This document shows, piece by piece, positions 43,899-52,996 of a stretch of DNA of 64,000 bases (positions within the stretch are counted from its first letter, which is position 1; each line of letters starts with the position of its first letter). The DNA comes from Candidatus Riflebacteria bacterium HGW-Riflebacteria-1 (GTDB lineage: Bacteria > Muiribacteriota > Ozemobacteria > Ozemobacterales > Ozemobacteraceae). The stretch covers positions 214,034 to 278,033 of the forward strand of contig PGYB01000010.1 of the NCBI GenBank assembly GCA_002839445.1, given 5' to 3'. The position numbers were made by a program, and so were the translations under genes. Under the pieces are notes generated by a model. That model was not told the DNA's origin. It ran no database searches and saw only the letters and a list, made by a program, of their open reading frames with translations.

Positions 43899-46800
43899 AT
43901 GCATAAAAATAAAACAAGACTTTTGCTCTTGCTGGTTTTGATCGCTCTCTTGTTCCTTGAAACAGGGTTTGGCGAACAGGCTGAACATACTGTTAAAATT
44001 GGCATTCTCAAAAAAGAGAGCATCGGTGGCTGGGACTACGAATGGCAGGAAACGATTGATTTTCTCAACAATCAGGCCAGGGACTACAAATTCACCGCGG
44101 TCATGTTGTCATGGAACGAGCTTAGACTGGCTGTAGACGAAGGCAAGGTCGACTTTGTCATTGCCAGCCCGATTTTCAATGTTGAACTAAACATGGCTGG
44201 AAAACTGACTGTTATCGCGACCTTGCGCCGCGAAAACGAGAAAATGGAGGCTTTTGACAACCTTTTTGGCTCGGTGATCTTCTGGCGGGCTGAAAACAAA
44301 GAAATAAAATCACTATGGGACATCAAAAATAAAACCATTGCTGCCGGCCCGAAGAATTCAATTGGTGGCTGGCTGGCGCCGGCCCGCGAGTTTGCTGAGC
44401 GGGGCATAGACATCAATAACGCAGCGTTTCGAGTGTTTCATCATATCGATACCCTTAAAATTGTCAAAGAAGTGCTCAGCGGAAAGGTTGATTTTGGTAT
44501 TTGCCGCACTTCAAGCCTCGAAATGCTGGCAAAGCAGGGCGAGATCAATCTCGAAGACATTACTTACAGTCGCGAGCTTTACCTGCATACCGAAGATCTG
44601 CCATTCGCCTGTTCCACGCGACTCTACCCGGAATGGTCATTTGCCCGCGTTCAACACACCTCGGCCCACCTGGTCGAGAAAGTCACGCTCAGCCTGCTGC
44701 GCATGTCGAATGTTGACGACCCCAAAAAGATAACCTGGGGCTTTCCCGCTAATTATTCGCAGGTTCACCAGTTGATGCAGACCCTCAACATGGAGCCCTT
44801 TCAGTCAGATAACTCGCTGATCAACATTGTAATAACCCGCCTGAAACGATGGCTGACCGGGCTGATAGCCACACTCCTGGCACTTGGTTCGGTTATTTTT
44901 TACCTTCTCAGACTTAACCGCAAACTGCACTATCTCACCGATGAACTCGCCAGCGGCCAGAACTTTCTCAAGCATCTTCTGGACTCGTTGCCCGACATGA
45001 TCTATGTCAAAAACAATCAGGGGCACTATCTGATGTGCAATCAGTCTTTTGCCGGCTCCCTCGGGCTTGATGCCAATGCTATAGCAGGCAAGGCAGATGT
45101 TGAGCTCTTTGGCAAAGTCCCACCGTTTCTCGATGATGCTGTAATTGCTACTTACGAAAGAAAAATAAACAACAAACTTGTAATTGAAATAGAACTGGCA
45201 GATGCATCAAGCATTTTTGCCGAAATCATCAAGGTTTCATGTCCACTGCACGGGCTTAAAGACCCTGTAGTAATCGGCATTATCAGAGATATTTCAGTCA
45301 ATTACCGGGCCCGGCAGCTGCAGGAACACCGTGAAAAGCTGATCTCAGGCATTGCCGAATCTGCGCATCTTATCGTTGGTTCTGAGTCGTCTGTAGAAGA
45401 ATCAATGCCGGCAGCGCTCGATGCGATTGCCAAGGCGGTTGGCGCTGACCGCATCGGCATGATCAGGCGCACCGAAAGCTCTGACAGTGCATCTGTTGAT
45501 CAGCCAATTTACCGCTGTTTTTCGTGTTACTGCAAAGACCAGCATCATTGCCATCGCGACACCGCCGGCATAATCGAACAGATTATCAACGAACACTATT
45601 CGCGCCTGCTGGCAGGCCACGGCGTTGGCCGCAACATCTCGGAATTTTCGAGTTCGGTGATTTCTGCACTGAGTCAGCTTGGTCTCAAATCCTTGCTGAT
45701 AATACCGGTTTTCGTACACAAAAAATTCTGGGGTTGCCTTGAAGTGCATGTTCTCAAGAGCAGCCGTTCGTGGCTTGACTTTGAGCTGGCCGCTCTCGAA
45801 CTTGCCGCCGAGATTTTTGGCTCAATGATCGAGCGCAGCAACGATTTTATTCAGCTGGTGAATTACCGCGATCGCCTGAAACTGGCTCTTGATTCAGCCG
45901 GTCTCTACCTCTGGGAATACGATTTTGAAGCTGGCGTAAATAAAACCACCGACGATCTCTACCTCAATCTCGGCTATTTTGGCCGCGATCAAATCGAAAG
46001 GCAGCGCCAGATCGGGTTTGACATACTGCACAAAGAAGACCTGCATCTGATAAGCAATATAGCTGATTCAGAGAACTGCCAGTTCGAAGTCAGGCTTATG
46101 AGCCAGAGCGGAAAATACGTCTGGCATTCATTTATCGGGCGTAATTACTTCGACGCCAGTCACGCGCATCTTCGCACCATCGGCTTTTTCAGAAACACCA
46201 GTATTGAGCACCAGCGCGACATGGCCCTGCGTATGGAAGAAGGGCGAAACGTTCACGCTCTGGCCGCAGCGCATGCAGCAAGCTGGGAGTTCGTGCCCGA
46301 AGAGCGCCGATTCTACTGGTCACGACATATCAGAAAGCTGCTCGGCTACAACCCCGAGATTTTTTCGCCAAATATCCAGTCTGTTTACCAGATCATTCAT
46401 CCAGATGACCTGCCACACGCCAAAGATGCTGTGCGCAAGTTTCTCGCCACCGACTGCGAATTGCGTTTCGATTGCCGTCTGCGCCATTTTGACGGCACTT
46501 ATTCGTGGTTTGTCAATATCGGCACCAAGGTTAATGATCCTGAGCTTGATGAATTCAGGTATTACGGCATCATTATCGACATTTCTGAAACGCGCGCGTT
46601 GCAGCAGAACCTGCTCGAAGCCGGCAACCGGGCACAGGAAATGGCTATCAGAGCGCAGCAGGCCAGCCAGGCCAAAAGCGAGTTTCTAGCCAACATGTCG
46701 CACGAAATACGCACACCGATGAACGGCATACTAGGTATGCTTGAACTGCTCATGGCAACCAGTCTCGATCATCGCCAGCGCGAATTCGCCGGGCTGATTT

Positions 46801-48638
46801 ACCGCTCATCGCAATCGCTTCTCGGTATTCTCAACGCGGTACTCGACCTGTCAAAAATTGAAGCCGGAAAAGTCGTTCTGGAAAAAGACAACGTTAATCT
46901 GCGGCGCCTGCTCGAAGAGGTCGTCGGCCTTATGCAGCCTCTTGCCGAGAAGAAAAAGATCGAAATTATTCTTAAATATTCACCAGCAGCGGCAGATCAA
47001 GCCGTCGCAGACGGCGGGCGTATCCGCCAGGTGCTGATCAACCTGATCAGCAACGCCGTAAAGTTTACCGAAGAAGGTTTTATCATTGTCGAAGTTACGA
47101 CCAGTGTCAGCGATGACGGCAAATCCGCGACATTCAACTTTTCGATAAAAGACACCGGAATCGGCATGAACCATGATCAACAACGCTTGATCTTCGAAAA
47201 ATTCAGCCAGGCCGACTCATCGATTACCCGCCGTTTTGGCGGCACCGGGCTTGGCCTGACCATCAGTCAGGAACTCGTCAAAATCATGGGTGGCGAGATA
47301 CTGCTTGAAAGCGCGCAGAGCCTTGGCACCAAGATTAGTTTCAGTCTTGAGCTTGACCTCTGCCAGAGCGTTGCTGCGATTACAGCTGAGTTTCCCGGGC
47401 AGTTGAAAACCTTTGTGTCCGGTAACAACAGCCATATAATCGATACTGTCTGCGAAATGATCAGTTCATGGGGTATTGACTGCAACAAGGTTCTGTTTGA
47501 GGATCTCAAGGAACTGGTAAAATCGCTGCCAGCGACTGATCAGCCGGTAATTACCATTGTTGATTTTCCACCAGGAGAGCAGTTACCTGAGCACATCAAT
47601 TACCACAAACCAGATAATGTTACTGGCAGCATATTTTTGATGACCCCTCGCCAGCTCGCGTCGCTGAATAACAGCGATCAGGATTTTTCAGCTATATTTC
47701 TGCTCAGCAAACCAGTTACCACGTCAAAACTCTATAATGCCATGCTCGAGATTTTGCAGCGGCCTGAACGCAAGCTGTATGAGCTGCGAAAGTCTGGTAA
47801 ATTCAGCTCTGTCAAGCCACAAAACTCCTATGAACATCTCGGTTTGAGCATAATGGTGGTTGAAGACAACGACATCAACCAGGAAGTGGCTAAGGGCATT
47901 CTCGAAATGCTCGGCTGTACTGTCACTCTTGCTGGCTCAGGTGCCGTCGCGCTCGAGTTTCTCGAACAGATCAAATTCGACGCGGTTCTGCTCGATTGCC
48001 AGATGCCTGAAATGGATGGTTTTGAGGTTGTGAGAATTATTCGCAGCAAACCAGAGCATTTAGACCTGCCGGTTGTCGCAATGACGGCGCATTCTATGCC
48101 CGGCGACCGCGAAAAATGCCTGCAAGCAGGCATGAATGACTATCTTGCCAAACCCATCGAAGCCAGGTTGCTTGCTGAAACTCTCAAGAAAGTCGCCGGC
48201 AGCAATCAGACAGTCAGCGAAAGCGACTTACCACCAAAGAACCATGTTGTTGCATTAAACGATGACGGCGAGACAGATACAGATCTTGTTCTCGACCACG
48301 AGCGGATTAAAAGAATTTTTGGCAAAAAACCCCAGTCGCTCGCCAAGCTGGTGAAAGCCGCGTTTGACAACTATACCCGGCTGAGCAACGCAATCGAAAC
48401 TGCGCTTGGCAATAACGATTTCGTGGCTGCCTGCAGTGATATACACACAATAAAAGGCTCGCTCGGCAATCTTGGCGGCAACCGCGCCGCCGCCCTGGCC
48501 GAGCAGCTGGAGCAGGCCTTAAAGAGCAAAGATGCTGAACAGGCGCACAAATGCAAAGCCCAGCTCGAAAGAGAGTTTGCAGTTTTCTTTGCCCAGCTCA
48601 AAGAACTCGAAATCGAAATCGTCAGCCAGAACAGCTAA
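43899..48638 (+). CDS. Hybrid sensor histidine kinase with PhnD-like sensor, PAS/GAF, receiver and Hpt domains
   Basis: The product is 1579 aa. A signal-anchor N-terminus is followed by a PhnD/TtrS-type periplasmic solute-binding domain (about 28-290: VKIGILKKESIGG, DFVIASPIFNVELN). A transmembrane helix spans about 315-335, then come a PAS domain (345-460), a GAF-like domain (470-650) and two more PAS domains (650-900). The kinase core has His935 in MSHEIRTPMNGILGM, an N box LINLISNAVKFTEEG, DTGIGM and GGTGLGL. A degenerate receiver (about 1165-1290) precedes a complete one with phospho-acceptor Asp1366 in LLDCQMPEMDG. His1516 in IHTIKGS marks a C-terminal Hpt domain, so a full phosphorelay lies in one chain. 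No response regulator is adjacent; the output partner must be elsewhere. Confidence 0.93.
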   Translation: MHKNKTRLLLLLVLIALLFLETGFGEQAEHTVKIGILKKESIGGWDYEWQETIDFLNNQARDYKFTAVMLSWNELRLAVDEGKVDFVIASPIFNVELNMAGKLTVIATLRRENEKMEAFDNLFGSVIFWRAENKEIKSLWDIKNKTIAAGPKNSIGGWLAPAREFAERGIDINNAAFRVFHHIDTLKIVKEVLSGKVDFGICRTSSLEMLAKQGEINLEDITYSRELYLHTEDLPFACSTRLYPEWSFARVQHTSAHLVEKVTLSLLRMSNVDDPKKITWGFPANYSQVHQLMQTLNMEPFQSDNSLINIVITRLKRWLTGLIATLLALGSVIFYLLRLNRKLHYLTDELASGQNFLKHLLDSLPDMIYVKNNQGHYLMCNQSFAGSLGLDANAIAGKADVELFGKVPPFLDDAVIATYERKINNKLVIEIELADASSIFAEIIKVSCPLHGLKDPVVIGIIRDISVNYRARQLQEHREKLISGIAESAHLIVGSESSVEESMPAALDAIAKAVGADRIGMIRRTESSDSASVDQPIYRCFSCYCKDQHHCHRDTAGIIEQIINEHYSRLLAGHGVGRNISEFSSSVISALSQLGLKSLLIIPVFVHKKFWGCLEVHVLKSSRSWLDFELAALELAAEIFGSMIERSNDFIQLVNYRDRLKLALDSAGLYLWEYDFEAGVNKTTDDLYLNLGYFGRDQIERQRQIGFDILHKEDLHLISNIADSENCQFEVRLMSQSGKYVWHSFIGRNYFDASHAHLRTIGFFRNTSIEHQRDMALRMEEGRNVHALAAAHAASWEFVPEERRFYWSRHIRKLLGYNPEIFSPNIQSVYQIIHPDDLPHAKDAVRKFLATDCELRFDCRLRHFDGTYSWFVNIGTKVNDPELDEFRYYGIIIDISETRALQQNLLEAGNRAQEMAIRAQQASQAKSEFLANMSHEIRTPMNGILGMLELLMATSLDHRQREFAGLIYRSSQSLLGILNAVLDLSKIEAGKVVLEKDNVNLRRLLEEVVGLMQPLAEKKKIEIILKYSPAAADQAVADGGRIRQVLINLISNAVKFTEEGFIIVEVTTSVSDDGKSATFNFSIKDTGIGMNHDQQRLIFEKFSQADSSITRRFGGTGLGLTISQELVKIMGGEILLESAQSLGTKISFSLELDLCQSVAAITAEFPGQLKTFVSGNNSHIIDTVCEMISSWGIDCNKVLFEDLKELVKSLPATDQPVITIVDFPPGEQLPEHINYHKPDNVTGSIFLMTPRQLASLNNSDQDFSAIFLLSKPVTTSKLYNAMLEILQRPERKLYELRKSGKFSSVKPQNSYEHLGLSIMVVEDNDINQEVAKGILEMLGCTVTLAGSGAVALEFLEQIKFDAVLLDCQMPEMDGFEVVRIIRSKPEHLDLPVVAMTAHSMPGDREKCLQAGMNDYLAKPIEARLLAETLKKVAGSNQTVSESDLPPKNHVVALNDDGETDTDLVLDHERIKRIFGKKPQSLAKLVKAAFDNYTRLSNAIETALGNNDFVAACSDIHTIKGSLGNLGGNRAAALAEQLEQALKSKDAEQAHKCKAQLEREFAVFFAQLKELEIEIVSQNS

Positions 48639-48701
48639 ATACTCTATTCACATTAAGCAAAAACTCGTCACAAGAGTTGCCTTTGTCGCCGCCATCGACA
48701 C

Positions 48702-48780
48702 GATTACGACGCGCAGGATGCGCTAGTGCCAGGGCGCCCGAGGATACGGCGCGCCCAGGTGCGAGCGCGAGCGAAAGAAC
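48702..48780. repeat. Family B repeat
   Basis: ACGATTACGACGCGCAGGA with TGCGCTAGTGCCAGGGCGCCCGAGG and a GCGAGCGCGAGCG end. About 65 bases nearly identical to 60312-60385. Confidence 0.8.
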
Positions 48781-48781
48781 A

Positions 48782-48811
48782 AAAGCCCGCTGTCAGATGA
48801 CAGCGGGCTTT
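48782..48811. terminator. Bidirectional rho-independent terminator
   Basis: AAAGCCCGCTGTCA and TGACAGCGGGCTTT form a perfect 14-bp stem between the convergent kinase and flotillin genes. It has A and T tracts on either side. Confidence 0.9.
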
Positions 48812-48834
48812 ATTAAAGGCTTTCAGTCCAGGGC

Positions 48835-50433
48835 TTATTTGGCGGGTGGCGTCGGAGCCTGGCGCGGCATCTTGCGCTCGCCCTGTTGTTGAGCATGCTG
48901 GGCGGGAGAATGACTGGCCATCGGAGCATCTGCTTCTTCGGGTTTTACTCTGCCGAGATAGGCCGGGAGTTCGACTCCTGCCATGCCGGCGATATCCTGC
49001 AGCGGCGGCAGCGATTTAACAAAGCTCGAAACAAAGTTCGAAGTTGATGAATTGCCATGTTCGCCGGAATCCCAGACGGTGATCTTGTCGATTTTCAGGT
49101 TCTTGATTGCTTCGACCTGCTTTTCGACGATAGACTCGATCTTTTCGACCATCAGCAGGGTTGCCAGCGCGCGCGGGTCATTGTTAACGCTCTTGAGCAG
49201 TTCAGAATAACCAAGCGCCTTGGCTTCGAGAACTTTTTTAACACCTTCTGCTTCAGCCTGGTAGTTAAGCAGCAGCGCGTCTGCGTTACCCTTGGCTTCA
49301 ATGGTGATTTTGCCCGCTTCAGCCTGAGCGTCGAGTTCTATCTTGCGCTTATCAATCTCTTTCTGAACGATTTCTTCGGCATTCAGTCGTTCGAGCTCGG
49401 CTTTATACTGAGCTTTCTGAATTTCAACCTGAGCTTCGCGTACTGCGATTTCAGCTTTCTTGCGGGCTTCGGCTTCTTTTACAACCAGTTCTGAATTCGA
49501 AATAACAATCGAAGCCTTTGATTTGTTTTCGCCCTCGATCGCCTCAGCTTCGCGCTGTTGCACATAAATACGGCGCTGCGACTCGGCTTCTTTTTCACCC
49601 ATTTCGGCTTCGGCAAGCTTTTTGGCGACCTGAATCGTCTTTTCGCTGTTCGCTGTAGCTTCGCCGATTACCGCTTCTGATTCTTTCTTCTGCACGAAAA
49701 TACGGCGATCGGCTTCGGCAGCTTTCTCGCCCTGATCGGCCTCGGACAGGTTGCGGGAAACCTGAATGGCGCGTTCGCGGTTTGCCGCTGAAACACCGAT
49801 ATCACCAAGCTGTTTCTGCTGCGCAACATCGATATTTGCTTTATTAATGGCTTCTGAAGAAGCTTTTTTACCGATACTTTCAATATATTCAGAAGTGTCG
49901 GTAATGTCGGTGATGTTAACGTTGATCAGATAGAGCCCGATCTTGTTGAGCTCAGGCTCAACGTTCTTGCGCACCGATTCAAGAAAACTTTCGCGGTCCT
50001 GGTTGATCTGCTCGATAGTCAGCGATGCAACTGTCAGGCGGAGCTGACCGAAGATGATTTCTTTGGCCATGTCTTCCATGGCTGATGACGACAGCATAAG
50101 CAAGCGCTCTGCCGCGTTATTCATGATTTTAGGGTCAGTGCTGATGCCGACGGTAAAGGTTGAAGGCACGTTGATACGAATGTTCTGCAATGACAGGGCG
50201 TTCTGCAGCGGAATACTGATAGTCATCGGCGTCAGGCTCAGATAAGCGTAATCCTGAATAAGCGGCCAAACCAGCGTGCCGCCACCGTGCAGACACTTGG
50301 CTGAACGGTTATCAGCCACCTTACCATAAATTACCAGAATTTTATCAGATGGACATCGTTTAAACCTGGTCGCCAGAAAAATAAATGTCGAAAACAACAG
50401 GGCTGCAATTACAGCTACAACTACCGGCCACAT
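48835..50433 (-). CDS. Flotillin-like SPFH/Band 7 protein
   Basis: The product is 532 aa with GGAGGAAAATT before ATG 50433. An N-terminal membrane segment (residues 4-20) is followed by an SPFH domain (about 30-200), then long Ala/Glu/Lys coiled coils with an internal duplication (KESEAVIGEATANSEKTIQVAKKLAEAEMGEKEAESQRR and a similar preceding block) to about residue 430, and a Pro-rich tail. Flotillins scaffold membrane microdomains. The upstream NfeD-like gene overlaps it by 13 bases, the normal flotillin partnership (FloT-YuaF), so the two are co-translated. Confidence 0.93.
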   Translation of the reverse strand: MWPVVVAVIAALLFSTFIFLATRFKRCPSDKILVIYGKVADNRSAKCLHGGGTLVWPLIQDYAYLSLTPMTISIPLQNALSLQNIRINVPSTFTVGISTDPKIMNNAAERLLMLSSSAMEDMAKEIIFGQLRLTVASLTIEQINQDRESFLESVRKNVEPELNKIGLYLINVNITDITDTSEYIESIGKKASSEAINKANIDVAQQKQLGDIGVSAANRERAIQVSRNLSEADQGEKAAEADRRIFVQKKESEAVIGEATANSEKTIQVAKKLAEAEMGEKEAESQRRIYVQQREAEAIEGENKSKASIVISNSELVVKEAEARKKAEIAVREAQVEIQKAQYKAELERLNAEEIVQKEIDKRKIELDAQAEAGKITIEAKGNADALLLNYQAEAEGVKKVLEAKALGYSELLKSVNNDPRALATLLMVEKIESIVEKQVEAIKNLKIDKITVWDSGEHGNSSTSNFVSSFVKSLPPLQDIAGMAGVELPAYLGRVKPEEADAPMASHSPAQHAQQQGERKMPRQAPTPPAK

Positions 50434-51143
50434 AATTTTCCTCCTTCTTCCCTTGTGTCTTTTTCAACTACCAGAATACCATTATCCTGTATCCAGACAA
50501 CAGTTATTTGCTCACCTGTCTTAATTTCTTCTTTTTTTGAGGAAACGGCATCGCAAACGCGCAATCTGCCATCTACCTCGACCTGAACCTGCCCGCTTCC
50601 CTCGGCTGGAATTCGCAGATAAACGGTGCCACCGGTTCCCATGGCAGTACCAAGCCGCGCAGTACCATCAGACTGCAGACGACCAACAAATTTAAACATC
50701 TGCGCGAGAACCCACACCATCACGCAACCAGCTGCTACACCGCCAATCGTCGCGATCCAGCCGGGCATCATGCTATCGCGAATCAGCGCCAGGCCTACCC
50801 AGCCAAACATCATAAAAAAAGCGGTCAGACCCTGAACCGAAATGAAATGAAAGCTGACGTCTGAGCTGCTGGTATGGCCATCGTGATCTGATGAATCGGT
50901 CATATCGCCAGAATGATCAGCATCGCTGTCAACAGCGATGTCGTGTGAAATATCGTCATGAACGTCGTCAGCAATTTCACCGGCAGCATCAGGTGCGTCG
51001 TGGCCGATTTCGCCGTCAGTATCAGCTGAAAGAAGGCCAGAAAACATCAGAATCATCCTGATTGTAAAGACCACCGTGCCGCAAAGCGCGAAGGTTAAAA
51101 AAACTTTTTCAATCAGGCTCATGGCCAGAATAGTTTCAAACAA
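50421..51143 (-). CDS. NfeD/YuaF-like membrane protein, flotillin partner
   Basis: The product is 240 aa. Helices lie near residues 12-34, 102-125 and 128-150, and the C-terminal 80 residues form an OB-fold-like domain (GGTVYLRIPAEGSGQVQVEVDGRLRV). Between helices 1 and 2 is an unusual Asp/His-rich loop (about residues 40-95, with DDVHDDISHD and SDHDGH). Such a loop could bind metal ions outside the membrane. The gene overlaps the flotillin start, supporting the pair assignment. Confidence 0.8.
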   Translation of the reverse strand: MFETILAMSLIEKVFLTFALCGTVVFTIRMILMFSGLLSADTDGEIGHDAPDAAGEIADDVHDDISHDIAVDSDADHSGDMTDSSDHDGHTSSSDVSFHFISVQGLTAFFMMFGWVGLALIRDSMMPGWIATIGGVAAGCVMVWVLAQMFKFVGRLQSDGTARLGTAMGTGGTVYLRIPAEGSGQVQVEVDGRLRVCDAVSSKKEEIKTGEQITVVWIQDNGILVVEKDTREEGGKLCGR

Positions 51144-51239
51144 TCGCTGATTCCTCCTCGGCAGATCTAATTACTCATGTGATTTTACAACATGACAGGC
51201 ACAATGCATAACAGTTTTTATGTTGCGCTAAACGCCTTC

Positions 51240-51267
51240 GGGCTCTGGCCAGTTATGACCAGAGCCC
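51240..51267 (-). terminator. Possible terminator of the GQA-repeat gene
   Basis: GGGCTCTGG at 51240-51248 and CCAGAGCCC at 51259-51267 form a 9-bp stem downstream of the gene ending at 51319. There is no T tract, so it could instead be a processing or stability element. Confidence 0.45.
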
Positions 51268-51318
51268 AAAGGTGTTTATTGAAACAGGGTTTACACCCTG
51301 ATTAAATCTTCAAATCAA

Positions 51319-51753
51319 TTATTTCTTGCCGCAGGGCTTATCGCAGTTAACTTTTCTGAAGTGACCCTTGGTGTGATTACCGTTCTTGTCGTAGTGACCT
51401 TTTACGAAGGTTTTGCATTTCTCGCCGGTAACAGCCTTTTTAACTGATACGCCTGCATCCATTACCTTGTTCTGAACTGCGTCAAAGGTTTTGGTTCCGG
51501 CTTTTTTGCCAGCTTCGAAACCCTTCTGAACAGAATTTTTAACTTTGCTCAGGAAGCCGGGTTTGTTGCAGTGACCCTGATTGGCCTGACCAGCCTGACC
51601 AGCCTGACCAGCTTGTCCTGCCTGACCGGCTTGTCCAGCCTGTCCAGCCTGACCGGCCTGACCGGCGTTACCTGACTGACCGGGATTGCCTGCAAATGAA
51701 GGAACAGCCATAAGAGAAAGAGCCAGAACTGAACTCATGATTACTTTACGCAT
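51319..51753 (-). CDS. Exported Gly-Gln-Ala repeat protein with basic tail
   Basis: The product is 144 aa from ATG 51753 (GGAGGG, spacing 8). A signal peptide (residues 1-22, ending SFAGNPG) is followed by about nine near-identical GQA tripeptides with Asn/Ser variants (about residues 25-55) and then a Lys-rich C-terminal domain with four Cys (CNKPG, CKTF, and CDKPCGKK at the end). The repeats are encoded by 9-base units at about 51585-51672 on the plus strand, prone to length change. The triplet periodicity is collagen-like but lacks Pro. It is probably a surface or matrix component. Family not recognised. Confidence 0.8.
   Translation of the reverse strand: MRKVIMSSVLALSLMAVPSFAGNPGQSGNAGQAGQAGQAGQAGQAGQAGQAGQAGQANQGHCNKPGFLSKVKNSVQKGFEAGKKAGTKTFDAVQNKVMDAGVSVKKAVTGEKCKTFVKGHYDKNGNHTKGHFRKVNCDKPCGKK
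51585..51672. repeat. Tandem 9-bp coding repeats
   Basis: Tandem CAGCCTGAC-like units (with CAGCTTGTC and CGGCCTGAC variants) encode the Gly-Gln-Ala tripeptides on the minus strand. Confidence 0.85.
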
Positions 51754-52085
51754 AATAAACACCCTCCTGATAAACTTATAAACTAATTTTAATTATTATC
51801 GATCAAACTTGTGAGCATGTTAACGCAATTTGCATGCCAGGGTTAAAACTTCCTGTAAAACCAGCCCTGGACGAGCGTCTCGCGACATCAATGTACATGG
51901 TCAGATTTTCAGCAATGCCAGTTTTTTAGCACCCACTGCCGGAAAATTGCCAAAAACATAGACAAAACCCTACTCGGATGACAAAAAATTGACCGGAGAT
52001 GTACACCAATCAGAGCAGTGTCATAGCAACACAGCTCAACTGACAGAGGATCAAGCCCTGTCACATATAAATTCAAGGATTCATT

Positions 52086-52161
52086 GTCATTGCAAGAAGG
52101 GCGACAGCACTACGAAGCGATCTCATGGACAAAGGGATTGCTTCGCTGCGCTCGCAATGAC
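52086..52161. repeat. GTCATTGC-type palindromic repeat
   Basis: GTCATTGCAAG at the left end and CTCGCAATGAC at the right end are inverted, with internal TACGAAGCGATC and GGATTGCTTCGC. It lies in the 490-base gap 51754-52246. Apart from this repeat I see no gene in that gap. Confidence 0.7.
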
Positions 52162-52246
52162 GGTTCACAAACCTGCGGTTCAAGAGTGACAGAGGACTAG
52201 TCTGCCGCTGCAGCGGGTTTCAGGACTCTGGCGACCAGGCGCCGGG

Positions 52247-52996
52247 TTATTCGGGCTTTTTGTGGCCGACTGCCATGAACTCGATCTCGTCGAGCTTAAT
52301 CGGCGCACGTAGCCAGTCACCAGCTGTGCCGCCATAAATCTGGTCGATCTTGAGCCCGATTCGATTCACCATGCGGGTCAACTCAGACGGCGTGTAGTAG
52401 CGCTCTATGCCCTTAATCTTGACCGGAGCCTCGCCTTCGCGACAGTTGACTTCGTTCTCAAAACGGCTGCTCAGCGTAAACAGATCAACCGTGCCGGCAG
52501 CGACATCGACATCAGTTATTGATCGAATCAGTCTGAAGGCATTAAGAACCGTTACCAGAAAGCGCCCGTTATCTTTAAGGGCCGCAGCCATATTGGCAAA
52601 AATTGCCATGTCGCGGCTCCAGATATCATCATCATCGTCAATCAGACACAGCGCACCTTCGCACAAAGACAGCGCAACATCATACTTTCCGGCCGCCACA
52701 AAGTCCTGAGCGGCGCACTCGATAAATTCAACCGTCACTCCTGCTTTCACAGCGTTTTCGCGGGCAACCGCCAGCATTCCAGACGAAATGTCGACACCAG
52801 TTACCGCAAAGCCACGCCGCGCCAGTTCTACAGAATGACGGCCGGTGCCACAGCCAATATCAAGAATGCTGGCGCCCGCGGCAAGCTTGAGTTCTTCAAC
52901 AATAAAGTCGATCTCAGCAACCGTGTTGAGAGTAAAAACTTCATGGTCATAACGGTCGGCGATCTGGTCGAAAAATGATTTCCAGACAGTGCTCAT
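52247..52996 (-). CDS. Class I SAM-dependent methyltransferase
   Basis: The product is 249 aa. Motif I ILDIGCGTGRHSVELARRG near residues 42-60 and the acidic VTGVDISSGML that follows define a Rossmann methyltransferase; the family is methyltransferase 25/11. The substrate is unknown. Its ATG overlaps the stop of the 243-aa membrane protein by 4 bases (ATGA). It is last in an operon with a U32 peptidase-family gene, a GNAT gene and the membrane protein. Confidence 0.9.
   Translation of the reverse strand: MSTVWKSFFDQIADRYDHEVFTLNTVAEIDFIVEELKLAAGASILDIGCGTGRHSVELARRGFAVTGVDISSGMLAVARENAVKAGVTVEFIECAAQDFVAAGKYDVALSLCEGALCLIDDDDDIWSRDMAIFANMAAALKDNGRFLVTVLNAFRLIRSITDVDVAAGTVDLFTLSSRFENEVNCREGEAPVKIKGIERYYTPSELTRMVNRIGLKIDQIYGGTAGDWLRAPIKLDEIEFMAVGHKKPE

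Noticed and set aside
51989..52189. 66-codon plus-strand frame in the 490-base gap
   Set aside because: It crosses the palindromic repeat at 52086 and lacks a ribosome-binding site.
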